Shown: one piece after another, positions 1-7,527 of the stretch
Layout: every line of letters starts with the position of its first letter
How positions within the stretch are numbered: the first letter of the stretch is position 1
Origin: Deltaproteobacteria bacterium
GTDB taxonomy: Bacteria; Desulfobacterota; Dissulfuribacteria; Dissulfuribacterales; QOAL01
Reading direction: 5' to 3'
DNA length: 58,509 bases
Assembly (NCBI GenBank): GCA_027028245.1
Contig: JALVJO010000154.1
Coordinates: forward strand, 1 to 58,509
Notes under the pieces: model-generated
The model's database searches: none
Told to the model about the DNA's origin: nothing
The model's input: the letters and a program-made list of their open reading frames with translations, nothing else
Made by a program: the position numbers and the translations under genes

Positions 1-2842
1 AGATCCCCCTTTCCAAAAGGTCCCTTTTGATTATGCCGAGCATCCTGGTAAACTGGGAAAACACAAGGGCCTTGTGGCCTCCCTCTACCGTTTCTCCCAG
101 AAGATCCATCAGCTGGAGAAACTTTCCGGAATCAACATCTTCTGCCCCTACCAGTGCCGGGTGATTGGCGGCCTGCCTTAGGCGCAGAAGGCCTTCCAGA
201 ACCTTTATCTTTGATCTCTTTATCCCCTTTTTTGAAACCGTCTCCAGGATGGCCGCCCGGTAGTGGTCCCTGACCTTTAGATAAAGCTCCTCCTGCTTCC
301 TTGTCATGTGGCACCTTATGACCATCTCCTGCTTGCCGGGCAGTTCTGATGCAACCTCCTCCTTTGTTCTCCTGAGGATGAAGGGTTTTACCAGCTGCTT
401 CAAGGTGGAAAGAACAGTTTTTTCACCATGGGCCAGGGGCTTTGCAAATCTTTTCATGAAGCGGTCCTTGGGGCCCAGCATGCCAGGATTCAGGAATTCC
501 ATCTGGGACCACAGCTCGCCTACGTGGTTTTCCAGGGGGGTGCCTGTAAGGCACAGTTTATGGTCTGCCTGTATGAGACGGACTGCCTTTGAGACGGCAG
601 AATCGGGGTTCTTGATGCACTGGCTTTCATCAAGCACTGCATACCGGAACCGGACTTTGGAAAGCCCTGCTATGTCCCTTCTGAGTATGCCGTATGTGGT
701 GAGGACAAGGTCTGCCTTCAGGCAGTCTTCCATGTTTTCATGTCTTCTGGCGCCGATAAACGTTTTTATCTCAAGGTCAGGTGTGAAGCGTGCAGCCTCT
801 GACTGCCAGTTGAATACCAGGGAGGTGGGTGCAACTACAAGACTTGGTGTCTGGTTATTTTCCTGTCTTTTTTCAAGGAGCCATGCCAGTACCTGAACGG
901 TCTTTCCAAGGCCCATGTCATCTGCCAGGATGCCTCCCAGGCCGAGTTCTTCCAGGAAGTGGAACCAGCCCAGGGCCTCTTCCTGGTATTTTCTGAGCCT
1001 GCCTTTAAATCCTTCTGGTTTCCTCCTGGGTTTTATGCCTCTGAAGGCCCGAATCCTTTCCCTTCTCCTGGCAAAGGAGCTGTCAACCTGGACTTCCGAG
1101 GCCTCCTGGAGCATCTGGTCAATCAGGAGTGTGTGCGAGACGGCAAAACGAAGTGTATCCTTTTTCCTGCCCTTTTTTCCTTTTTGGGCAAGCTCCAGGG
1201 CATGGCTGTGCCGGTTCAGCCAACTAGCGGGCAGAATGCCCTGCCCCCCGGACCGGAGCCTTATGGTCTTTTCCCCCTTGAGATATGCCCTCACCACCTG
1301 GGGAAGAGGCACTGTTTCATCCCCGAAGGAGACCTCGGCGTCCATGTCGAACCAATCGATGCCCGAGGTTATTGAAAATGTCTTTATGCTTCCTGTATGA
1401 AATCTCCTGTTGTCGGCAGTCTCCAGGATAACGCCCTTACTTTCCAGGATACCGAGTGCTTCCTGTGCCTTTTCAATGGGGAGCTCGAAGATTTTTCCGC
1501 TTTGATCCGGTTTGAAGCCCGAATCTTGGAAAAGCCCAAGGAGCCTTTTTTCTTCGTCCAGGTCCCTTTTCAGGATTTCCCATTTGTCGTAATCGCAGAT
1601 CAGGGGATCTTCAGAGTGTGGTTCCACCCTGTGTCCCTTGTATTCCAGGGAGGGAACAGCAGTAATACTGCTGCCTGTCAGTTCAAGGGTGAGATGAAGC
1701 TCAGGCCTTTCACCTTTCACCTTTTTGGGGGAAAGTTCCTCAGGCAGCTGCAGGACTTCCCCTCCGGCAACGGTCCAGGCATCCTTTACGACCCGCGGCA
1801 GGTGCCTTTTCTTGATGCTGGGCAGTCCTTGTTTTGCGGCCTGTTCCAGCCAGGAATAGGAAGGCCCCTCCAGCTGAAACAGGAGGCCGTTCAGGATGAA
1901 AAGTACCGGGTCGGAATTCAGGAAAAGTATCTGATCCAGGCCGATCCTTTCCTCTTGGGAATCAAGCTGGATAATTATTCCGGCCTTGAAGGCAACCTTG
2001 TTCCTGCCTTGGGGGGATGCTGAGATTTCAAGCCTTGCATCAGGGACAGGGGCAAGACGCAGAGGATCTGCGATCTCTCCTGCGCCGTCAAGTATCACCT
2101 GGCACCTTTTTGTTTCCGCCAGCATGGGAATGATTACCCCTGCCTCTTCGGGCCTAAGGGGAATGTTTTCAAGGTCCAGCAGGTTTTCCCTGAAAAACCC
2201 CATGGAGTAAAAGGCAGATTTTTCTGCTAAATCCTTTAGAAAAGGCAGCAGGAGCCTGTCCTGTCTGGGCAGAACTGGTCTTTCAATGGCCTTGCTGGTT
2301 ATCCGCCTGGTGCGGCCGGGATTGCCGTCCTTTTTAATATACTGCTCAAATACTCCCGCAGAGATAGAAGGACCTTCTATCTCCAGCCTGTATCTAATGA
2401 CAAAGTCCTGGACAGGCTTCCAGGGCTGTTTTGCCCTGCCGCAGCGCCACATGTCTTCCCGGAAGAGCCGGTCGGCATCCATGACAGGGCCTTTTGGGCC
2501 TTTTTTATCGGAGGGCATTTCTGCCAGGAGCTGGTCTGCCCGGCATATGGTGGCCCAGATGTGCTTGCAGGGAATGCCCTGGCGGAAAAACGGACAGGTG
2601 CATCCTATGCGTACCCGACCGCTGCCGTCATTTTCCAGGCTGACCGTCACGGCGTAGTTGATGGTGCCCCTGACCGTGGACGATATCAGGTTGGGTTCCA
2701 GTTTGTTTATCCGGACCCTGCCGCTCTTGGCATACTTTTTCCCCCTGGACCTGATGATTGGAAGAAAGATATGTTCCAGTTCCTTTTTCAGGCGGGGGGG
2801 CTTGTGCATGCTGCTGGACTTTTCAGGGTTCATACGTGGCAT
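1..2842 (-). CDS. SNF2-family helicase with SWIM zinc finger (3' end outside window)
   Basis: ATP-dependent DNA-translocase of the SWI2/SNF2 group. The reverse strand stays open from about 2842 to the window edge, so the C-terminus is missing. Near residue 80 there is a SWIM zinc finger (CTCPFF, then CKH). A long unrecognised middle region follows, and then the SNF2 core: Walker A as DDMGLGKT, motif II as DESQ in place of DEAH/DEGH, LTGTPLEN, and the start of the second RecA lobe with LVFSQF. SWIM plus SNF2 is the usual bacterial architecture, with roughly 1000 residues or more in full-length members. The start at 2842 (MPRMNPEK) is a guess, because no strong ribosome site precedes it and an ATG three codons later is also possible. 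It lies 126 bases downstream of the xerD-like gene on the same strand. The role is probably chromatin or transcription recycling, or repair; the target is unknown. Confidence 0.88.
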   Translation of the reverse strand, partial: MPRMNPEKSSSMHKPPRLKKELEHIFLPIIRSRGKKYAKSGRVRINKLEPNLISSTVRGTINYAVTVSLENDGSGRVRIGCTCPFFRQGIPCKHIWATICRADQLLAEMPSDKKGPKGPVMDADRLFREDMWRCGRAKQPWKPVQDFVIRYRLEIEGPSISAGVFEQYIKKDGNPGRTRRITSKAIERPVLPRQDRLLLPFLKDLAEKSAFYSMGFFRENLLDLENIPLRPEEAGVIIPMLAETKRCQVILDGAGEIADPLRLAPVPDARLEISASPQGRNKVAFKAGIIIQLDSQEERIGLDQILFLNSDPVLFILNGLLFQLEGPSYSWLEQAAKQGLPSIKKRHLPRVVKDAWTVAGGEVLQLPEELSPKKVKGERPELHLTLELTGSSITAVPSLEYKGHRVEPHSEDPLICDYDKWEILKRDLDEEKRLLGLFQDSGFKPDQSGKIFELPIEKAQEALGILESKGVILETADNRRFHTGSIKTFSITSGIDWFDMDAEVSFGDETVPLPQVVRAYLKGEKTIRLRSGGQGILPASWLNRHSHALELAQKGKKGRKKDTLRFAVSHTLLIDQMLQEASEVQVDSSFARRRERIRAFRGIKPRRKPEGFKGRLRKYQEEALGWFHFLEELGLGGILADDMGLGKTVQVLAWLLEKRQENNQTPSLVVAPTSLVFNWQSEAARFTPDLEIKTFIGARRHENMEDCLKADLVLTTYGILRRDIAGLSKVRFRYAVLDESQCIKNPDSAVSKAVRLIQADHKLCLTGTPLENHVGELWSQMEFLNPGMLGPKDRFMKRFAKPLAHGEKTVLSTLKQLVKPFILRRTKEEVASELPGKQEMVIRCHMTRKQEELYLKVRDHYRAAILETVSKKGIKRSKIKVLEGLLRLRQAANHPALVGAEDVDSGKFLQLMDLLGETVEGGHKALVFSQFTRMLGIIKRDLLERGI

Positions 2843-2968
2843 AGCTGTCTTCAGATGGATTCCATGCCGGAAGAGACCTTGCACTCAATGGCGGCGCAGC
2901 AGGCCGTGTTAAACCGGCAGAAAGGTAATTGTAATGTAATTAACCTTCGGAGAAAAGTATTTTGAACC

Positions 2969-3868
2969 TTACGGCCTTGGATGAAACTGCCTGTGAACCC
3001 GTCTCAGGTGGCTCATGTCAAGGTGAGTGTAGATCTGCGTAGTACTGATATCGCTGTGTCCCAGAAGCATCTGTACTGCCCGCAGGTCGGCTCCTCCCTC
3101 CAGGAGATGCGTGGCAAAGGAGTGGCGCATGACATGAGGATAGACTGCCTGTTTAATCCCGGCCTTTTGGGCATATGCCTTTATTATCTGCCAAAGCCGC
3201 TGCCTGGAGATGGGTCTGCCACCTCTTCCTATGAAGCAGTAATAGCTGTTGTGTCTTTTCAGCAGCAGTGGTCTTGCCTTCTTGATGTAGGTTTCCAGCC
3301 ACCATGAGGCTTCGCCTCCCAGGGGGACAACCCTTTCCTTGCTGCCCTTGCCTGTAATCCTCAAAAACCCGGCGGCAAGATCAATCTGGTTCATCAGGAG
3401 GTTTACGGCTTCTGTGGCTCTCAGTCCGCAGGAATAAAGACATTCAAGCATGGCCCTGTCCCTGATGCCCAGAGGTTCAGGCCCCCTGGCCTCTTTCAGG
3501 ATCCGTTCAACCTCGTCCACGCTCAGTACTGTGGGAAGGGTCTTGCCGGTCCTTGGGTTGTTGATAACAGAAGTGGGGGAGGCCGGGATTATCCCTTCTA
3601 GTACAAGGTACCTGAAAAACCCCCTTAACGAGGAAAGCTTCCTGGTGGCACTGACCGGAGAAATTCCTGCTGTGCGAAGTTTTTTCAGCCATCTTATCAC
3701 ATGGCCTGCTGAAATCTTTTTAGGCGAGCTCAGCTTGTTCTCAAGGGCAAACTCCATGAATTCCAGGAGATCCCTGCTGTAGGCCTCCAGGGTCGTTGAA
3801 GAAAGCCCCTTTTCTACGGAGATAAAGGCAAGGTAATCATCGATTAAAGATTCCCAGGAGGGGCGCAC
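2969..3868 (-). CDS. xerD: Tyrosine recombinase, XerD/XerC type
   Basis: Site-specific tyrosine recombinase of 299 residues, the normal XerC/XerD length. The N-terminal SAM-like core-binding domain (about residues 5-90) precedes the catalytic domain. The catalytic set is visible: Arg in GLRATEAVNL, Lys in GKGSKERVV, HVMRHSFATHLLEGG (His-x-x-Arg), LGHSDISTTQIYTHL with the second His and the nucleophilic Tyr. In the family, XerC and XerD resolve chromosome dimers at dif with FtsK. The start is GTG, two bases after the stop of the upstream hypothetical gene, so the two are probably co-transcribed and translationally coupled. XerC and XerD cannot be told apart with certainty here. No phage or integron genes are nearby, which favours a housekeeping role over an integrase. 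Confidence 0.9.
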   Translation of the reverse strand: MRPSWESLIDDYLAFISVEKGLSSTTLEAYSRDLLEFMEFALENKLSSPKKISAGHVIRWLKKLRTAGISPVSATRKLSSLRGFFRYLVLEGIIPASPTSVINNPRTGKTLPTVLSVDEVERILKEARGPEPLGIRDRAMLECLYSCGLRATEAVNLLMNQIDLAAGFLRITGKGSKERVVPLGGEASWWLETYIKKARPLLLKRHNSYYCFIGRGGRPISRQRLWQIIKAYAQKAGIKQAVYPHVMRHSFATHLLEGGADLRAVQMLLGHSDISTTQIYTHLDMSHLRRVHRQFHPRP

Positions 3869-3870
3869 TG

Positions 3871-4296
3871 TTATGAGATTTCTTCGATCAGGGCCTCTGC
3901 CGTGTCGGCAACGGCCAGGTCTTTGGTGGTCACGGCAAGGGTCCTGAGCCTGCTCTTTAGTCCCTTTTTCTCGATCCTGCTCCTCTGTCTGGAAAGTTCA
4001 ACCAGTTTTTCCATGACATCGATTACGGTCTGGCTTGCATTCTTCAGGTCCAGGAGGAGCAGCAGTGCTCCCCAGTCATCTGGAAGGCCGTATTTTTTGA
4101 GATAACCGGCAGCCTGCCTTTCAAACCTCTTGGAGCCGTAAGAGTCGTGGAGCCTCTGGAGATCCTTTTCATGTTCAGGATCGCCCTTTGGTCCCTGAAA
4201 TACCCTTTCCATTTCCTTCAGGTACTGGCTCTTTATCCTGGGGTTTTTCAGGGCCTGTTCCATGGAGCTTCTTTTCTCTTTGTTTTTGTCTTTCAT
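3871..4296 (-). CDS. Hypothetical protein, charged, 141 residues
   Basis: I do not recognise this family. The product is highly charged and predicted helical, with a Lys/Glu-rich N-terminus, a central LLLLLDLKNA stretch and a basic SRQRSRIEKKGLKSR segment near residue 110. It has no signal peptide, membrane segment or Cys cluster, so it is probably cytosolic. An AGGA ribosome site precedes the ATG. It sits 44 bases after the PPP phosphatase and two bases before the XerD-like recombinase, all on the minus strand, which points to the same transcript. A function linked to the recombinase is possible but rests only on position. Confidence 0.7.
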   Translation of the reverse strand: MKDKNKEKRSSMEQALKNPRIKSQYLKEMERVFQGPKGDPEHEKDLQRLHDSYGSKRFERQAAGYLKKYGLPDDWGALLLLLDLKNASQTVIDVMEKLVELSRQRSRIEKKGLKSRLRTLAVTTKDLAVADTAEALIEEIS

Positions 4297-4340
4297 GTTT
4301 TCCTGTTTTAAATAGCTTGTTTGCCGGGATGATCTGGTTT

Positions 4341-4973
4341 TCAGGCAAAAATGAACTCGATATCAGGCAGCACAAGGCATGTCAGCCTGCCCCCGTAAAC
4401 AGCCCCGGTATCTATCCCGATCTTGTTTTTTTCAATGAGCGGGGTGTCAAATGGGGTGTGACCGAAGATAACCCTTCTGCCCCAGTCGTAATCGGATTTT
4501 ATGAATTCAAACCTGATCCAGAGGATATCGTCTTCCACCTGGTTTTCCAGGGGTATGCCTGGTTTGAGGCCTGCATGGACGAAACAGTACTGTTCAGTTA
4601 CGAACATGGTGTCAAGCCCGTTCAGGAACTCCAGATGTTTTTTAGGTATATCTGAACGGAGGTCCTCGATATGGTAGCTTTTCAGGGTTTCCATCCCTCC
4701 GAACTTGAGAAAGCTCCTTTCAAGGGGTCCTCCCGTCAGGTAATCCAGGAACATGGCCTCATGGTTGCCCTTGAGAAAAACAAGGGAGGAAGGATGCTGT
4801 TCTCTGAGACCTGTCATGAGATCGAGCACCCCGCGGCTTTGAGGCCCCCGGTCTATATAATCTCCCAGGAATACTATTTTGTCCCGTTCGTGTTCTACCG
4901 GCAGCTTTTCAAGGAGAGAGGTGATCTTGTCCAGGCATCCGTGTATATCGCCTATGGCAAAGATCCTTCCCAC
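4341..4973 (-). CDS. PPP-family metallophosphatase (Ser/Thr phosphatase or Ap4A hydrolase type)
   Basis: Calcineurin-like phosphoesterase of the bacterial PPP group, 210 residues. The three metal-binding signatures are present and canonical: GDIHG near residue 8, GDYIDRG near residue 38 and GNHE near residue 70, followed by a later GHTP motif. The family includes PrpA/PrpB protein phosphatases and symmetrical Ap4A hydrolases (ApaH). At about 210 residues it is shorter than ApaH and closer to the PrpA type. The start is GTG with GGAG eight bases upstream, four bases after the radical SAM gene ends. A paralogue at 25254-25907 shares the C-terminal IGIDTGAVYG block but has a changed second motif. 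Confidence 0.85.
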   Translation of the reverse strand: MGRIFAIGDIHGCLDKITSLLEKLPVEHERDKIVFLGDYIDRGPQSRGVLDLMTGLREQHPSSLVFLKGNHEAMFLDYLTGGPLERSFLKFGGMETLKSYHIEDLRSDIPKKHLEFLNGLDTMFVTEQYCFVHAGLKPGIPLENQVEDDILWIRFEFIKSDYDWGRRVIFGHTPFDTPLIEKNKIGIDTGAVYGGRLTCLVLPDIEFIFA

Positions 4974-4976
4974 AAC

Positions 4977-5900
4977 CTATTCTCCGTCTTTGAACTGCAT
5001 GACCCGCCTCAACCCGGCTTTTCTTGCCTGTTCAAGGGCCTTCTGGAACTCCTCGGGGTAGAGGCGCCGGTCCAGGGGCGGGTGCTCGAATGCCTTTGCA
5101 CAAGGCCGGTACTGGTCCATGAGGTTCACCACTGCATCCCGGGAGATGTGTTCGGAAATGAATTCCATGACCTTTGCCGTACCACTCAGATCCCCGGGCA
5201 GTACTAGGTGCCTTATCAGCAGGCCGCGTACCGCTGTGCCGCTGCTGTCAAGCTCAAGATTCCCAACCTGTCTGAACATCTCGCTTACGGCTTCCCGGCA
5301 GATGGGCCAGTAATTTTTGACCTTGGAAAGCTCCAGTGCCACGCGGCTGTCCGAATATTTCATGTCCGGCATGTAGATGTCTACAATGCCGTCCAGGAGT
5401 TTCAGGGTGGACAATTTATCATATCCTCCTGAATTGTAGACAACGGGAATCCTGAGGCCTTCTCTGGCTGCAAGAAGGAGTCCTTCAAGTATCCGGGGCA
5501 CAACATGGGAAGGCGTTACCAGGTTGATATTGTGGCAGCCCTGCTCCTGGAGGGAAAGGAAGAAGAATGCCAGAAATTCCCCTGTAACTTCTTCTCCATC
5601 CATGCCCTGGCTCACCTCAAAGTTTTGGCAGTAGATGCAGCGCAGGCTGCATCCTGAGAAAAAGACAGTGCCTGAGCCCCTGCTTCCTGAAATCGGCGGT
5701 TCCTCGCCGAAGTGAGCCCCCCAGCTTGAAACCATGGCCATGGATCCGACCCTGCAGAATCCCTTTTCCCCCCTGGTCCTGTCGACCTTGCACTCATGGG
5801 GGCACATCCGGCACTCCTTCAGCATTGAAAGGGCCAGGCTTGTCCTTTTTTCAAGTTCTCCGGATTCCAGGAGTTTAAGGTATGAAGCCTTCATAACCAT
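4977..5900 (-). CDS. Radical SAM protein, PflX-like (COG1313)
   Basis: Radical S-adenosylmethionine enzyme of 307 residues. An N-terminal Cys cluster (CRMCPHECKV then CRVG, residues 31-50) precedes the radical SAM motif CSLRCIYCQ near residue 84, the CxxxCxxC that binds the 4Fe-4S cluster. This arrangement, with the extra Cys-rich head, is that of the PflX/YgiQ-like proteins related to pyruvate-formate-lyase activases, whose substrate is not known. No glycyl-radical enzyme is encoded in the window, so an activase role cannot be supported from context. The ATG overlaps the stop of the AI-2E permease gene by one base (TGATG), and the PPP phosphatase follows after three bases, so this is a tight operon. 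Confidence 0.85.
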   Translation of the reverse strand: MVMKASYLKLLESGELEKRTSLALSMLKECRMCPHECKVDRTRGEKGFCRVGSMAMVSSWGAHFGEEPPISGSRGSGTVFFSGCSLRCIYCQNFEVSQGMDGEEVTGEFLAFFFLSLQEQGCHNINLVTPSHVVPRILEGLLLAAREGLRIPVVYNSGGYDKLSTLKLLDGIVDIYMPDMKYSDSRVALELSKVKNYWPICREAVSEMFRQVGNLELDSSGTAVRGLLIRHLVLPGDLSGTAKVMEFISEHISRDAVVNLMDQYRPCAKAFEHPPLDRRLYPEEFQKALEQARKAGLRRVMQFKDGE

Positions 5901-7018
5901 CAGATCTCTTTTTCAATAAGGTTCAACCTGTAGATTTCCAGTATGGAAACGCAGAGTGCAATTATCATGGGACCGAGAATAAGGCCCAGCAGTCCGAATA
6001 CATTTATGCCACCGAGTATTCCAAGGAATAGGAACAGATTGTGCAGTTCCGTCTTGCCACTTATGAGATATGGACGAAGAAAGTAGTCTATCTGGCTTAT
6101 TACCAGGAGACTGAAGGCGAGAAGTATGGCGCCCTTCAGATACTGGGCCGTGAAGAAAAGATACAGGCTGGCCGGTGCCCATACTATGGCGGTTCCTATC
6201 ATGGGAATGAAGGTTCCAAGCCCGAGTATAATGCCCCAGAGGAGAGGTGCCGAAAAATCCAGGAGCCAGAAAATGAATATGCCCAGCCCTGCCTGTATCG
6301 CGCCTGTGAGAAGATTTCCATAAAGAGTGGCGGAAAGGACGTCTGAAGTCAGCTTCATGAAGCTTTCCACCGTGGGCTTGCTCAGCGGAAGCAGACTCTT
6401 GAATGCCTGGAGCATCTCCTTTCCGTCAGTGAACAGGTAGAACAGGATAACCAGCATGAGGGCTGCCTTGAAGATTATGGCAGCAAGGTTTTTGAATACT
6501 ATGGTTCCCTGTTTCAGAAAATATTCACCCATGTTGCTGGCAAGGTCCATAAGGGTGGTCTTCATGTCGGCCCCGTAGAGTTTGAATGCCTTCAGAATCT
6601 GGACGCCGAGTTTATGCATGAGCGGATGTGCCTGTGCATCCGGAAGCAGAGTGAAACTGCCGCTTTGTATGTTGGACACACTTGCGGCATAGACCCGGAG
6701 CACCTCGGAGGTAAGGCTGGTGATCAGGACGAAGACCGGGATGATGATGAAGGTCATGATGAGAACGCACATGATAAAGGCAGAAAGTACCGGCGAGGCC
6801 CTCAGGAGACGGGAAAGGCGTTCATAAAGCGGATGAAAAAAGAGCACCAGTATAATGGCCCAGCAAATCGGTTCGAAAAAGGGCAGCAGAAGCCTGAGTC
6901 CGCCAAGGAGTATGAGAAGAGCCATGGAAAGGGCTGCAAGCACGGCGATCCTTCCCTTTCCGCAGTCGTTTTCTGACCGGCTGACAGTATCTCCGCTGTT
7001 TTTCAGTTCTTCTTGCAC
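5900..7018 (-). CDS. AI-2E family permease (UPF0118, YdiK/PerM-like)
   Basis: Multi-pass inner-membrane protein of the AI-2E/PerM family. Hydrophobic helices begin at LAALSMALLILLGG and recur throughout. Between helices 3 and 4 there is a long amphipathic insertion, typical of the family, and the C-terminal half carries the conserved run ending in GPMIIALCVSILEIYR. Members are annotated as autoinducer-2 exporters or Na+/H+ antiporters, but most are untested. I prefer the GTG at 7018 because GGAG lies five bases upstream; a TTG at 7051 in the same frame would add 11 residues. The start overlaps the preceding hypothetical gene by 16 bases, which suggests coupled translation. Confidence 0.83.
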   Translation of the reverse strand: MQEELKNSGDTVSRSENDCGKGRIAVLAALSMALLILLGGLRLLLPFFEPICWAIILVLFFHPLYERLSRLLRASPVLSAFIMCVLIMTFIIIPVFVLITSLTSEVLRVYAASVSNIQSGSFTLLPDAQAHPLMHKLGVQILKAFKLYGADMKTTLMDLASNMGEYFLKQGTIVFKNLAAIIFKAALMLVILFYLFTDGKEMLQAFKSLLPLSKPTVESFMKLTSDVLSATLYGNLLTGAIQAGLGIFIFWLLDFSAPLLWGIILGLGTFIPMIGTAIVWAPASLYLFFTAQYLKGAILLAFSLLVISQIDYFLRPYLISGKTELHNLFLFLGILGGINVFGLLGLILGPMIIALCVSILEIYRLNLIEKEI

Positions 7019-7527
7019 AGGTTCTCCAGTCCTTGGGCAAGATTCGAGCAATCAATGCCGAGCTCTGCTGTAAACTGTTTCAACTCGTCCCAGGTGCAGT
7101 TTATGGAAGAGGTCTTTCTGCTGCCTGATGATATCTCTTCGGCCTCGTTGTTCAGGAAGTTTACCAGGTGAGCGGCTGCTTCCTTCCTGGTTTCCTCCAG
7201 GTCAAAGCCTTCCCTGGTGCAGTAGTCCTTGAGCCTGTGCCAGTTGGCAATGCTCCTGGCAAGCCCCCTGTAGATTCTCTTGTCCCGAAAGGCAGGATTC
7301 ATGTCTCTCAGGAGTATCTTTTTGTACCGCTGGAACACGGCCTTTTTAAGGGGTTCGAGGTTAACTGTGCCAGGGTCCAGCCCGGGGCCGTCTTCATCCT
7401 GGAACAGGTAATAGAGACTGCTGTGATAGGCGATTTCAGGGGTTTCCCCGGAATGAAGAATCATGAAGGCCTCTTCATCCAGGATTTGCTGCAGCTCGTC
7501 CTTTACCACCTGAGGGGCTTTTGCCAT
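7003..7527 (-). CDS. Hypothetical protein, 174 residues
   Basis: Not recognised. The product looks soluble and largely helical, with acidic and aromatic residues (SLYYLFQDEDGPG near residue 40, RYKKILLRDMNP near residue 70) and two Cys in the C-terminal 40 residues. It has no signal peptide or membrane segment. Its start lies inside the last 25 bases of purL and its end overlaps the start of the AI-2E permease gene, so it is embedded in the purL transcript. The overlap at both ends argues for a real gene, but no function can be assigned. Confidence 0.65.
   Translation of the reverse strand: MAKAPQVVKDELQQILDEEAFMILHSGETPEIAYHSSLYYLFQDEDGPGLDPGTVNLEPLKKAVFQRYKKILLRDMNPAFRDKRIYRGLARSIANWHRLKDYCTREGFDLEETRKEAAAHLVNFLNNEAEEISSGSRKTSSINCTWDELKQFTAELGIDCSNLAQGLENLCKKN

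Noticed and set aside
306-2023. Several plus-strand frames across the first 2 kb
   Set aside because: They oppose the SNF2 helicase, whose motifs read through on the minus strand.
6860-6880. GGTTCGAA resembling a tRNA T-loop
   Set aside because: Inside the AI-2E permease gene; no cloverleaf around it.
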